Assembly: GCA_017394835.1 (NCBI GenBank)
Contig: JAFPXD010000014.1
Location: 1-42,113 of the forward strand
DNA length: 42,113 bases
Reading direction: 5' to 3'
Origin: Clostridia bacterium
GTDB taxonomy: Bacteria; Bacillota; Clostridia; Christensenellales; CAG-138
This document shows positions 1 to 6,846 of this stretch, piece by piece (position 1 is the first letter of the stretch; each line of letters starts with the position of its first letter). The notes under the pieces are model-generated. The model searched no databases, had not been told where the DNA came from, and saw nothing but the letters and a program-made list of their open reading frames with translations. The position numbers were made by a program, and so were the translations under genes.

Positions 1-85
1 CCACGTGCTTTCATTGTACAATTAACCTGCTTTCTGGATGGTTTTTCTGGTAAATTAATTATACATGAAAGCAGCAAACCGGGCA

Positions 86-144
86 ACCCTTACGGGCTAC
101 CCGGTCTTGTTTTTGATGGGGCTTAGTGCAACAGCCCCTTTTTT
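86..144 (+). terminator. Two consecutive hairpins, the second a plus-strand terminator
   Basis: A GC-rich inverted repeat (CCGGG...CCCGG, about 87-113) is followed by T-rich sequence. A second stem, GGGGCT/AGCCCC at 118-123 and 133-138, runs straight into six Ts. The orientation suits a plus-strand gene ending before the window; read from the minus strand the U-tract is missing, so the end of the HD gene at 165 is not clearly terminated here. Nothing else was recognised in bases 1-164. Confidence 0.55.
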
Positions 145-164
145 AAGTCACTCCGTTAACCGTA

Positions 165-731
165 TCACAGCTCCGCTTCGGCGATCTTGGCCTCGGTCTC
201 GGCAAGGACGGCGCGGCGGAGCTCCGTCAGGAATTCGGAAAACTCGCATTTATCCCATGCATAGGTGCGGTTGAGGTCGTATTCATGGGGCTCCCACGTG
301 GAAATATCCGATTCGTTGTGCTGTATCACCGCTTCAAGGCTGTCCATCGCCTTGTAGATGCGCGCTTCGAGAGTCTTCCTTTCCGCCATTTCACGATATA
401 GCTCCGTCATCTCACCTGCGAAGGGCGCGGGCAGCGAGGCCGTCCACGAAAAGAGGAGCTCCTCCTCGCGCGCCTCATCCGCCGCCGTCTTCAAAAACGT
501 GGGAATATCGCCCGTGAACGCCTCGCCGAGGTCGTGTATCAGGCACATCTTCATCACCTTGGCTATATCCGCCTCCGGAAATTCATCCGAAACGAGGTAC
601 GCCATGAGCGTTATGCGCCAACTGTGCTCCGCAACGCTCTCGCGCCGCCCGCCGGAGGTCACGCAATGGCGGGGCACGTCCTTCAGCCTTTCGGCAAGGT
701 GCAGTATTTCAAGCAGTTTTTCGGGAGTCAT
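165..731 (-). CDS. HD-domain phosphohydrolase (YfbR/5'-deoxynucleotidase-like)
   Basis: A 188-residue cytoplasmic metal-dependent phosphohydrolase of the HD superfamily. The metal ligands can be read in order: His36 in VAEHSW, His66-Asp67 in CLIHDLGE, and a later Asp in KAMDSLEA. The ETFTGD-type motif after the HD pair (EAFTGDIP) is typical of the HD_3 group that includes YfbR-like nucleotidases acting on dNMPs; the substrate here is inferred only. The ATG at 731 follows GGAGGGGAAC. The gene is the last of a tight minus-strand group, 9 bp after a YfcE-like phosphoesterase and close to rdgB, which suggests a nucleotide-clean-up role. Confidence 0.8.
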   Translation of the reverse strand: MTPEKLLEILHLAERLKDVPRHCVTSGGRRESVAEHSWRITLMAYLVSDEFPEADIAKVMKMCLIHDLGEAFTGDIPTFLKTAADEAREEELLFSWTASLPAPFAGEMTELYREMAERKTLEARIYKAMDSLEAVIQHNESDISTWEPHEYDLNRTYAWDKCEFSEFLTELRRAVLAETEAKIAEAEL

Positions 732-740
732 GTTCCCCTC

Positions 741-1262
741 CTATATGGTGATCACGGAAGCGTTCACGTCGCTTCCGTTTATTTCCAGCACGGCGAAGCT
801 CGGCTTTCTGCACGCGCCCCTCGGCCGTTTGGGACTGCCGGGGTTGAGCTTTATCACCCCGCCGTAGGGCGAAAGCTCGGCGGCATGGGTGTGCCCGTAA
901 AGCGCCGCGGCGCAGCCCAATTCCTCCGCGCGGTATGAAAGCTGCATGCCGCCCCACTCCACGTCATACCTGTGCCCGTGGCAGAGAAATATCCTCGCCC
1001 GCTCGACCAGCACCACGCGCTCGGAGGCGATGCGCTTCTGCGGCTCGGGAAAAACGTTTTCCTCAAGCTCAACAAAGCCGAAGCTGTCACAGTTGCCGAG
1101 CACCGAATAGACGGGCAGCCCCGTCCTTTCGGCAAGGAGTTTTGCATCCGAAACGAAGTCGCCCAGATGGAACCACCCCGCGACCTCACCCGCCTTCGCA
1201 ATGCAGCGCTCCAGCTCCTCCGTGCCGCCGTGAGTATCCGCAATAACGCCTATCCTCGTCAT
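741..1262 (-). CDS. YfcE/MJ0936-type metallophosphoesterase
   Basis: A small (173-residue) calcineurin-like phosphodiesterase. The metal-site motifs of the family appear in order: GVIADTHG (D-x-H), HLGDFVSD (GD), VLGNCDS (GNCD), LCHGHRYD (GH) and YGHTHAAE (GHTH). Proteins of this group hydrolyse phosphodiester model substrates; the physiological substrate is usually unknown. The ATG at 1262 was chosen because the protein then begins directly with the conserved beta strand MTRIGVIADTHG; a longer TTG-started reading adds six non-conserved residues. It begins one base after the rdgB stop codon, so translation is probably coupled. Confidence 0.88.
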   Translation of the reverse strand: MTRIGVIADTHGGTEELERCIAKAGEVAGWFHLGDFVSDAKLLAERTGLPVYSVLGNCDSFGFVELEENVFPEPQKRIASERVVLVERARIFLCHGHRYDVEWGGMQLSYRAEELGCAAALYGHTHAAELSPYGGVIKLNPGSPKRPRGACRKPSFAVLEINGSDVNASVITI

Positions 1263-1263
1263 A

Positions 1264-1869
1264 TCACGAAAGCGCGGCAAGCACGAGCTCCAACGCGTTT
1301 TTCCTGTGGCTGACTTGGTTTTTCGCCTCGGCGCTCATCTGGGCGAAGGTCATGCCCGCGGGCTCATACCAAAAGAGCGAATCATAGCCGAAGCCGCCCT
1401 CGCCCATCTCCTCACGGGTGATGCGGCCATAGACGCGACCCGTCGCCGCGATCATGGGCTCGCCCTTTATCATGATCGCCATGGCAGTCGCAAAATGCGC
1501 GCCGCGGTCTTCATCGGGGACGTTTTTAAGCTCGCGCAGGAGCTTTTCGCGGTTGGCGGCGTCGTCATGCCCCTCCGTCGCGTACCTTGCGGAGCGCACT
1601 CCGGGAGCGCCGTTCAGAGCATCGACCAGAAGCCCGGTGTCATCCGCAAGCACCGCGTCGCCGGGCTCGAGAACGCCCTTCGATTCCGCAAGCGCGAATA
1701 CCTCGCGCGCCTTCTTTTCGGCGTTGCCCTCAAGCGTGGAGGCGTTTTCATCGACCTCGAGCTCGAGCCCCGCTTCGCGCTGACCGAGAACGGTATCGAA
1801 GCGCACGCCCAGTATGGCCTTTATCTCCTCTATCTTGTGCCTGTTGTTCGATGCGATTATAAGCTTCAT
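1264..1869 (-). CDS. rdgB: XTP/dITP diphosphatase (RdgB/HAM1)
   Basis: House-cleaning pyrophosphatase that converts non-canonical purine triphosphates (dITP, XTP) to monophosphates. The family signatures are intact: ASNNRHKIEEI at the N-terminus, LADDTGLLVDAL with the catalytic acidic residues, GAPGVRSARYA, GGFGYDSLFW and the C-terminal SHRKNAL. The 201-residue length is normal. The ATG at 1869 was chosen; an upstream in-frame TTG at 1893 lies in the U-tract of a terminator and is not credible. An AAGGAG lies about 12 bases upstream of the chosen start. It leads the three-gene group with the phosphoesterase and HD genes. Confidence 0.93.
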   Translation of the reverse strand: MKLIIASNNRHKIEEIKAILGVRFDTVLGQREAGLELEVDENASTLEGNAEKKAREVFALAESKGVLEPGDAVLADDTGLLVDALNGAPGVRSARYATEGHDDAANREKLLRELKNVPDEDRGAHFATAMAIMIKGEPMIAATGRVYGRITREEMGEGGFGYDSLFWYEPAGMTFAQMSAEAKNQVSHRKNALELVLAALS

Positions 1870-1890
1870 TTTTCTCTTCGCTCCTTTTTT

Positions 1891-1914
1891 CAAAAAAGGC
1901 GGCAGAGCCGCCTT
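1891..1914 (-). terminator. Rho-independent terminator after the tryptophanase-like gene
   Basis: On the minus strand, an 8-bp perfect stem (AAGGCGGC/GCCGCCTT) with a 3-base loop is followed by a T-run. It lies just after the stop codon of the lyase and just before rdgB, so rdgB relies on read-through or an unseen promoter. Confidence 0.8.
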
Positions 1915-1923
1915 AAAGGTTTC

Positions 1924-3354
1924 TTATTCCAAATTCGCCTTTTTGTATTCTGCGGCGAGCTTTTCACGCCAATCGCCCACGGGACGGATATAATCGGTGA
2001 ACAGATGCGTTTCGATGCTCTCATCCTCCCAGCGCATGGCGCCTATCATGCCGCGGTGCTCATAGAGCCAGGTCACGCGGTCGATAACGTAATTGATATG
2101 GGAGATGGTATAGACCCTGCGGGGCACGGCGAGCCTTACGAGCTCGAACGGGCAGATGGAATCCTCATGCTTTTCGCTGGAGAGGCCGCGCTCCATGCAG
2201 CGGACGCCGCTGACTATGTAGATCGCCGCTGCGAGCGCCGCCGCGCGGAATTCCCTGCGGCCGAGATGCTCGCAGAAGCGGTCGGCGTCAAGATGACAGC
2301 CGAGGCCGCCCGCGGGAGTGACCACGGGAACGCCCCTCTTCCTGAACTCTTCGACCATGTACTCTATAAAATCGGGGCCCTGGGAAACAACGTCGGCGTC
2401 CATGGTATCGTCAAAGCCGACGCGCATTACCTCGAGCTCCGCGGAGCTCATACCGCCGAACGTGGGGAAGCCCTCATAGCAGGAGACGAGCGCGCGAACG
2501 GCAAGGAAATCCTTTTCATCGTTCATGCAGATGCCGCCGCCGCGGGCAAAGCCCAGCTTGCGCCCGCTGAAATAGATGATATCGACGGCGTCGGCCATCT
2601 CGCGGATTATCTCGCGGATGGTCATATCGCGGCGCTTTGCATCGCGGGTCTTAATGAAATGGAGGTTATCCATCACAAGGCTCATATCGAGCAGGGTGCG
2701 CACGCCGTAACGCTTTGCGATCTCGGAAACGGCGATTATGTTATCCATTGAGATGGGCTGACCGCCGATCAGGTTCGTGCCCGCCTCGATCCTTATCATG
2801 GGGACGCGCTCCAAGGGGGTCTCCTTCAGGAATTTTTCGAGCTTTTCAAGATCGTAATCGCCCTTGAAGCCGTCTTCGCCGCCCGTTACCATGCCCTTTT
2901 CCTGCAGCATCTCAACAAGATCGCCGCCCAATAGCCTCACCTGGGTCTGGAAGGTGCAGAAATGGAAATTGGTGGGGATGAGATCGCCGGGCTTTACAAA
3001 CGCCTTTGCCAGCATATGCTCGCACGCCCTGCCCTGATGGACGGGAACGAAGCGCTCCTTGCCCAATATCTCACGGATCTTATCCGCCATGCGGTAATAG
3101 CTTTCGCTGCCCGCATAGGCAAAATCCGCAAGGTGGAAAGCGCCCGCCTGCGCGTCGCTCATGGCGTTGAAGCCGGAATCGGTGAGCATGTCGATGAAAA
3201 CATCCTCGGACTTAAGGTTATATGAACAGTTGCCCGCCTCATCGAGCGCGGCGACGCGATCCTCGACAGGGATGAGCCTGATGGGATGAACGGTGGAAAC
3301 TCTGTGCATTTCGATGGGCATATAACTGCCGTCTGAAAGCTTTACCTTTGACAT
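1924..3354 (-). CDS. Tryptophanase / tyrosine phenol-lyase family PLP enzyme, divergent
   Basis: A 476-residue fold-type I PLP enzyme of the beta-eliminating lyase family (TnaA/Tpl). Family landmarks are clear: AYAGSESYY, HQGR (Arg109), TNLIGGQPISM (Asn194), Asp223, the probable Schiff-base Lys266 in SGRKLGF, GVRCMERG and LVRLAVPRRVYT with the carboxylate-binding Arg. Compared with the TnaA/Tpl sequences as I remember them, positions that are usually constant differ: DSGT is DSGF (Phe62), DATR is DMSL (Leu226) and the Asp after the PLP Lys is Leu267. It may therefore act on another amino acid than Trp or Tyr; the substrate is not assignable. The ATG at 3354 follows AAAGGAG. It has its own promoter and terminator. 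Confidence 0.85.
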   Translation of the reverse strand: MSKVKLSDGSYMPIEMHRVSTVHPIRLIPVEDRVAALDEAGNCSYNLKSEDVFIDMLTDSGFNAMSDAQAGAFHLADFAYAGSESYYRMADKIREILGKERFVPVHQGRACEHMLAKAFVKPGDLIPTNFHFCTFQTQVRLLGGDLVEMLQEKGMVTGGEDGFKGDYDLEKLEKFLKETPLERVPMIRIEAGTNLIGGQPISMDNIIAVSEIAKRYGVRTLLDMSLVMDNLHFIKTRDAKRRDMTIREIIREMADAVDIIYFSGRKLGFARGGGICMNDEKDFLAVRALVSCYEGFPTFGGMSSAELEVMRVGFDDTMDADVVSQGPDFIEYMVEEFRKRGVPVVTPAGGLGCHLDADRFCEHLGRREFRAAALAAAIYIVSGVRCMERGLSSEKHEDSICPFELVRLAVPRRVYTISHINYVIDRVTWLYEHRGMIGAMRWEDESIETHLFTDYIRPVGDWREKLAAEYKKANLE

Positions 3355-3383
3355 TTCAATGCTCCTTTATGGGATTTCATTTT

Positions 3384-3412
3384 ATTATACAGCCTATGCG
3401 GCAAATTGGCAA
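3384..3412 (-). promoter_or_regulatory. Promoter of the tryptophanase-like gene
   Basis: On the minus strand, TTGCCA (3412-3407), a 17-bp spacer and TATAAT (3389-3384), 30 bp before the start codon. The gene is thus likely transcribed independently of the chromate-transporter genes upstream. Confidence 0.7.
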
Positions 3413-3447
3413 TAAAATTCAAATAATATAAGGTTTTTCGGGCCGTT

Positions 3448-4050
3448 TCACCAGCCGAAGGCATAGCCCATCGCAACTCCCGCCGCGGCTGCGAAGCCTA
3501 TGAAAACGAGCGGGTGGAGCTTCTTCAGAGGCTTTAGGTTCGTTATGACGAGCATCACCGCAAAGAGCGCGATCTCCGGGAGGAGGAACGCTTCGCCGAC
3601 CGTCGCGGCGGAAAAGTTGAAGAGCGTCGCCGATATGACCGTCCACGCGGCGGCGGCGATGAGCCCCGCGACCGCGGGACGCAGGGAGCCGAATATCGCC
3701 TTAACGTACCTGCTGTTTTTGAATTTTTCAAGCACGCGGCTGACTATGAGTATAACTATGAACGAGGGCGCCACGAGCGAAACGGTCGCCGTGAGAGCCG
3801 TGAGCGCTCCCGCAAAGGGGCTGCCGAAAGTGTTGGCTCCCGCCATGAAGCCCGCGTAGGTCGCCATGTTTATCCCGAGCGGGCCGGGCGTCGATTCGGA
3901 AAGCGCCACCATGCGGCCTATCATCTCGGAGGTGAGCCAGGGGTATTTATCCGCAAGCTCCGTGAGGAAGGGCAGGGTCGCAAGCCCGCCCCCCGCGGCG
4001 AAGAGGCCTATCTTGAAAAATTCGAGTACGAGGGTGAGTATGAGGCTCAT
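3448..4050 (-). CDS. Chromate transporter family protein, C-terminal-type half
   Basis: A 200-residue polytopic membrane protein of the CHR family. The N-terminal CHR signature appears as GGGLATLPFLTE, followed by ESTPGPLGINMATYAG; several hydrophobic segments follow. CHR proteins occur as one long two-domain protein or as two short proteins encoded together, and here the partner overlaps by 4 bp upstream (ATGA), which supports a heterodimer. Chromate or sulphate export is the family role; the true substrate in an anaerobe is not known. No clear terminator follows within the 90 bp before the lyase gene. Confidence 0.85.
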   Translation of the reverse strand: MSLILTLVLEFFKIGLFAAGGGLATLPFLTELADKYPWLTSEMIGRMVALSESTPGPLGINMATYAGFMAGANTFGSPFAGALTALTATVSLVAPSFIVILIVSRVLEKFKNSRYVKAIFGSLRPAVAGLIAAAAWTVISATLFNFSAATVGEAFLLPEIALFAVMLVITNLKPLKKLHPLVFIGFAAAAGVAMGYAFGW

Positions 4051-4646
4051 TTTCTACCCCCTCTCTCCGCAAAGAAGCACCTTGCCGCGCCCACGAGCGC
4101 CGCGCCGATAACTACGAATACGGGCGATATTTTGAAGCCGAGCTTAAGGGTCTGCGGCAGCGCAACGAGCAGGAACGCCAGCACGCAAAGGATATAGCCC
4201 GCCGCATCCTTTATCTTCTCGCGGACGAGCTTAATGACCGTATTGAGTATCAGCACGCCGACTGCGACGCGGATCCCGCGCAGGGCATAGCGCACCCACG
4301 TGACCTCCGCAAAGTTCGAAAGCAGCGCGGTGAGCAGGGTTATGATCAGGAACGAGGGCAGCACTACTCCCGCGGTGGCGGCGAGGGCGCCCCAAAAGCC
4401 CCTCTGCTTTTTGCCTACGAAAGTGGCGGTGTTGACGGCGATAACGCCGGGCGTGCACTGGCCTATCGCAAAATAATCGAGCAGCTCGTCATGCGTGACC
4501 CAGCCCGTCTTTTCGACGCATTCGCGCTCCAGCATGGGGAGCATCGCATAGCCGCCGCCGAACGTAAAAGCCCCCACGCGCATGAACGCCGTAAAAAGCT
4601 TCCAAATAGGGGTGACGGGCGCGGCTTCAAGCCTTTCTTCGCTCAT
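4047..4646 (-). CDS. Chromate transporter family protein, partner half
   Basis: A 199-residue membrane protein, the second short CHR half. It shows AFTFGGGYAMLPMLERE near residue 30 and CTPGVIAVNTATFVG, the doubled signature of the family, then about four more hydrophobic helices. Both ends overlap neighbours by 4 bp (ATGA junctions with the Ppx/GppA gene and with the other half), so the three genes are very likely one operon. An inner-membrane anion exporter is inferred; there is no sign of which anion. Confidence 0.85.
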   Translation of the reverse strand: MSEERLEAAPVTPIWKLFTAFMRVGAFTFGGGYAMLPMLERECVEKTGWVTHDELLDYFAIGQCTPGVIAVNTATFVGKKQRGFWGALAATAGVVLPSFLIITLLTALLSNFAEVTWVRYALRGIRVAVGVLILNTVIKLVREKIKDAAGYILCVLAFLLVALPQTLKLGFKISPVFVVIGAALVGAARCFFAERGGRK

Positions 4647-5521
4647 GCTTCCCTCTCTTTCAGCACCATCAGGTAGCCTTCCATGCCGTCCGAACAGCTT
4701 ACGCCGAGCTCGCGAACTTTCAGCGCCTCAAGCGCGAACTGCAGTATGTACGCGCCGTAAAGGATAACGTCATGCCGGCGGGTGAGCAGCGGGTGTTCGC
4801 GTCTTCTTTCGCCCGTCTTTATGAGCGAGGCTATGAGGATCGCTGTATCCGTTTGGGTAAGGGTGACGGCGTTCACAGCTTCGGCATTGAATTCGGGAAG
4901 CCCCGTGCGCAGCGCGGCAAGGGTGGTGATGGTCCCGCCGACGCCCACGAGACGGCCTATATCCATTCGGGGGAGGTCGAATATCCTGCGGAGGTATTCG
5001 CGCACCGCTTCGCGCTGGGCATAGGGGCGATCGTCCGGCGAGGAGGCCCCGACGGCCGCTCGAGCAATATCCGAACAGCGCACGCAGCCCGCACGGAACG
5101 ATACGCCCCGCTCCGCGGTCACTACCTGCATGGAGGCGCCGCCTATATCGAGCATGGCGTCATACCCCGATCCCGCCGCGCCGCAAAAGGCATAGCGCGC
5201 TTCCTGTTCGCCCGTCAGTATCTCAACGGGGCAGGCGTATTTTTCCTCAATGAGCGCGGAAAAATCGCGCCCGTTCACAGCGTCGCGGACGGCGCTCGTC
5301 GCATAGGCGCGCAAAACAAAGCCGCCCTCCTTCGCCCTTTCCGCAAGCCCGCCTATCACTTCAAGACTGTTCGCCATAGTCTCATCCGCGAGCCTGCCCG
5401 TCTCCATAAGGCCGGAGCCCAGGCGGGTAGTGAATATCTCTTTTTGGGGGAGCCGGCCGCATTCCTCCTCCGCATAGCGGATGGAATTGCTGCCTATGTC
5501 GATCAGCGCGTATTTATTCAC
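4643..5521 (-). CDS. Ppx/GppA family phosphatase
   Basis: A 292-residue ASKHA-fold enzyme of the exopolyphosphatase/guanosine pentaphosphatase family. Phosphate-binding motifs are ALIDIGSNSIRY at the N-terminus, AMLDIGGASMQVV in the middle and GVGGTITTLAAL later. The length matches the short two-domain forms that lack the C-terminal HD region of E. coli Ppx. Role: hydrolysis of polyphosphate or pppGpp; which one cannot be read from sequence. The start is a GTG at 5521 that overlaps the end of divIC by 8 bp, so coupled translation with divIC is likely. Confidence 0.88.
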   Translation of the reverse strand: MNKYALIDIGSNSIRYAEEECGRLPQKEIFTTRLGSGLMETGRLADETMANSLEVIGGLAERAKEGGFVLRAYATSAVRDAVNGRDFSALIEEKYACPVEILTGEQEARYAFCGAAGSGYDAMLDIGGASMQVVTAERGVSFRAGCVRCSDIARAAVGASSPDDRPYAQREAVREYLRRIFDLPRMDIGRLVGVGGTITTLAALRTGLPEFNAEAVNAVTLTQTDTAILIASLIKTGERRREHPLLTRRHDVILYGAYILQFALEALKVRELGVSCSDGMEGYLMVLKEREA

Positions 5522-5846
5522 CGTCCATACCGCCGTCTTCGGGCATATCGTCCTCGATCCTTATGTCTTCGGGCAGCTTATAGCCCAGATTGTCACGCGC
5601 ATACTGCAAAAGCCCTTCGAGGCTCTTCGTGAATTCGAGATCGCTCTGCAGACGCTCCTTCTCGCGCATGAGCTCATTGACGCGGTCCTCAAGCTGACGG
5701 GTCTGCTCGTTGAGCTCGCGGAGCTTCGTGCGCTGATAGCGGAGCCTGAACACGATCCCGATGAGGAACGCGAACAGCAGCACGACGGCGATCAAGAGCG
5801 CGAGCCTCTTGTAATTGATCTTCTTTGCGGTTTCGCTGGATCCCAT
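5514..5846 (-). CDS. divIC: Septum formation initiator, DivIC/FtsB-like
   Basis: A 110-residue bitopic membrane protein. A short basic N-terminus (NYKR) precedes one hydrophobic segment (about residues 12-33, LALLIAVVLLFAFLIGIVF), then a heptad-rich coiled coil (about 40-75, with LRELNEQTRQLEDRV) and the family's closing LLQYARDNLGY motif before an acidic tail. This is the DivIC/FtsB architecture, which bridges FtsL and DivIB in the divisome. Similarity in such short proteins is low, so FtsL-like is the alternative. The ATG at 5846 follows GGAGGATGTT. It heads the operon with ppx/gppA and the chromate pair. Confidence 0.82.
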   Translation of the reverse strand: MGSSETAKKINYKRLALLIAVVLLFAFLIGIVFRLRYQRTKLRELNEQTRQLEDRVNELMREKERLQSDLEFTKSLEGLLQYARDNLGYKLPEDIRIEDDMPEDGGMDGE

Positions 5847-5880
5847 AACATCCTCCGTGCGGGCAAATTCTTACATCTAT

Positions 5881-5909
5881 ATTATGCACTCTGCAAAGCG
5901 GGATTTCAA
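5881..5909 (-). promoter_or_regulatory. Promoter of the divIC operon
   Basis: On the minus strand, TTGAAA (5909-5904), 17 bp, CATAAT (5886-5881). It lies 35 bp upstream of the divIC start. Confidence 0.65.
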
Positions 5910-6033
5910 GTGCAAAAACCAAAGAATATTGGGTTTGAGGGCTCGCCTGAGCCCGAGAGCGCGGGTTTGCTCCCCATACGGGAGCCGTCTTAAGCCGCAA
6001 ACGGTATATTTTCGTTTTTTTCGGCTTTCGCAC

Positions 6034-6062
6034 TTGACAAAGCGCGGCCCCGTATGTATAAT
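6034..6062 (+). promoter_or_regulatory. Consensus sigma-A promoter of tRNA-Gly
   Basis: A perfect TTGACA (6034-6039), 17-bp spacer and perfect TATAAT (6057-6062), 30 bp before the mature tRNA 5' end. Such a match to consensus is typical of stable-RNA genes. Confidence 0.9.
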
Positions 6063-6092
6063 GTAGGACGTTCCCGAAAGGGAGCGTTATTC

Positions 6093-6168
6093 GCGGGAAT
6101 AGCTCATTTGGTAGAGCGCCGCCTTGCCAAGGCGGAGGTGGCGGGTTCGAGCCCCGTTTCCCGCTCCA
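6093..6168 (+). tRNA. tRNA-Gly (anticodon GCC)
   Basis: A 76-base cloverleaf with encoded CCA. The acceptor stem is GCGGGAA/TTCCCGC, the D-arm GCTC...GAGC, the anticodon stem CCGCC/GGCGG around the loop TTGCCAA (anticodon GCC), and the T-arm has the GTTCGAGC consensus. It is transcribed alone from a consensus promoter and followed at once by a strong terminator. Confidence 0.97.
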
Positions 6169-6170
6169 AC

Positions 6171-6205
6171 AAAAAAGCAACCTTGCTTTGCAAGGTTGCT
6201 TTTTT
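6171..6205 (+). terminator. Terminator of tRNA-Gly
   Basis: An 11-bp perfect stem (AGCAACCTTGC/GCAAGGTTGCT at 6176-6186 and 6190-6200) with a TTT loop, flanked by A- and T-runs; it can work in both directions. Confidence 0.92.
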
Positions 6206-6263
6206 GTCGCGGAAAACGGGGATTTTAAACCCACGTTGAGGCTTGCCGAAACGCGGGTTTGAG

Positions 6264-6326
6264 GTTCAAAGCCGGTTCACAATGTGAATTTCGACCATCC
6301 TGTGGATGGTCGAAAAGGCTTTGAAC
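6264..6326. repeat. Y-shaped repeat, copy 1
   Basis: Outer stem GTTCAAAGCC (6264-6273) with GGCTTTGAAC (6317-6326), perfect over 10 bp. Inside are hairpin 1, TTCAC-AAT-GTGAA (6276-6288), and hairpin 2, an 11-bp perfect stem with loop TGT (6290-6314). Confidence 0.85.
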
Positions 6327-6430
6327 GGGCGGCCTTGCGAGCGAAGCGAAGCAGTCCGCCCCGTGGACTTGCAGGGCAGAGAACTGCAGACTAATACCCG
6401 CTCTCTTTTTCGTTGGAGCGGGAAACGGGG

Positions 6431-6493
6431 GCTGTTTTTCGGTTGCAAATTGCAATTCCGAGCATCCGGTGGATGGTCGGAAAGAAAAACAGC
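6431..6493. repeat. Y-shaped repeat, copy 2
   Basis: Outer stem GCTGTTTTTC (6431-6440) with GAAAAACAGC (6484-6493), perfect over 10 bp but unrelated in sequence to copy 1. Hairpin 1 is TTGCA-AAT-TGCAA (6443-6455); hairpin 2 is a 12-bp stem with one mismatch and loop GGT (6456-6482). The downstream stem holds TATGCCGC-TT-GCGGCATA (6503-6520). Confidence 0.85.
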
Positions 6494-6595
6494 GGGCGGC
6501 GGTATGCCGCTTGCGGCATAAGTCCGCCCCGGGTGCAGTATGCCGCTCACAAGTCCCCCGTGGCCTGCCCGGGGCAGCCGAGGCGCGGGTTTGAG

Positions 6596-6658
6596 GTTCG
6601 AGCACGGTCGCAAATTGCGATTCAAAACATCCGGTGGATGTTTTGAAAGGGCGAGAAC
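6596..6658. repeat. Y-shaped repeat, copy 3
   Basis: Hairpin 1 is TCGCA-AAT-TGCGA (6608-6620); hairpin 2 is a perfect 12-bp stem with loop GGT (6621-6647). The outer stem (6596-6605 with 6649-6658) is weaker: GTTC pairs with GAAC, then two G/A oppositions, then GC/GC. Confidence 0.75.
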
Positions 6659-6790
6659 GGGCGGCCGTATGCCGCTTGCGGCATCAGTCCGCCCCGTGGA
6701 CTTGCAGGGCAGAGAACTGCAGACTAATACCCGCTCTCTTTTTCGTTGGAGCGGGAAACGGGTCATGCGAGCCCGTCCCTCCATAGGCTG

Positions 6791-6819
6791 TTGCACTTTC
6801 CCTCTCCGCGCGATATAAT
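6791..6819 (+). promoter_or_regulatory. Promoter of the nitrilase-family gene
   Basis: TTGCAC (6791-6796), 17 bp, TATAAT (6814-6819), starting 28 bp after the last repeat module and 28 bp before the start codon. Confidence 0.75.
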
Positions 6820-6846
6820 AACAAAAAACTCAAGGAGGCGCAAACC

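Larger units (their letters stand above)
6226..6762. repeat. Array of three Y-shaped structured repeats with antisense tRNA-Gly tails
   Basis: This gene-free stretch between the tRNA and the nitrilase gene is made of related modules. Each of three copies (6264-6326, 6431-6493, 6596-6658) has an outer stem enclosing a 5-bp hairpin with loop AAT and an 11-12-bp hairpin with loop TGT or GGT. Each is followed by a GGGCGG...CCGCCC stem. A 78-bp identical direct repeat occurs at 6352-6429 and 6685-6762 (period 333 bp) and ends in the reverse complement of the tRNA-Gly 3' end. No ribosome site or conserved protein was seen; open frames here change with each copy and look spurious. Confidence 0.85.

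Noticed and set aside
1306..2751. A 481-codon plus-strand frame opposite rdgB and the tryptophanase-like gene.
   Set aside because: It spans two genes and the terminator between them and mirrors their codons; no family resemblance.
6226..6762. CRISPR array.
   Set aside because: The repeats are long, few and internally palindromic with unequal spacing, and no cas gene is present.
6152..6762. Integrase attachment sites formed by copies of the tRNA-Gly 3' end.
   Set aside because: The copies are inverted relative to the tRNA; integration would leave direct repeats, and no integrase gene is nearby.
6054..6818. Several short proteins in the tRNA/repeat region on both strands, with shared peptides such as FRWSGKR.
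   Set aside because: They are translations of the tRNA or its antisense tail and of hairpins; shared peptides follow from the DNA repeats and have no ribosome sites.
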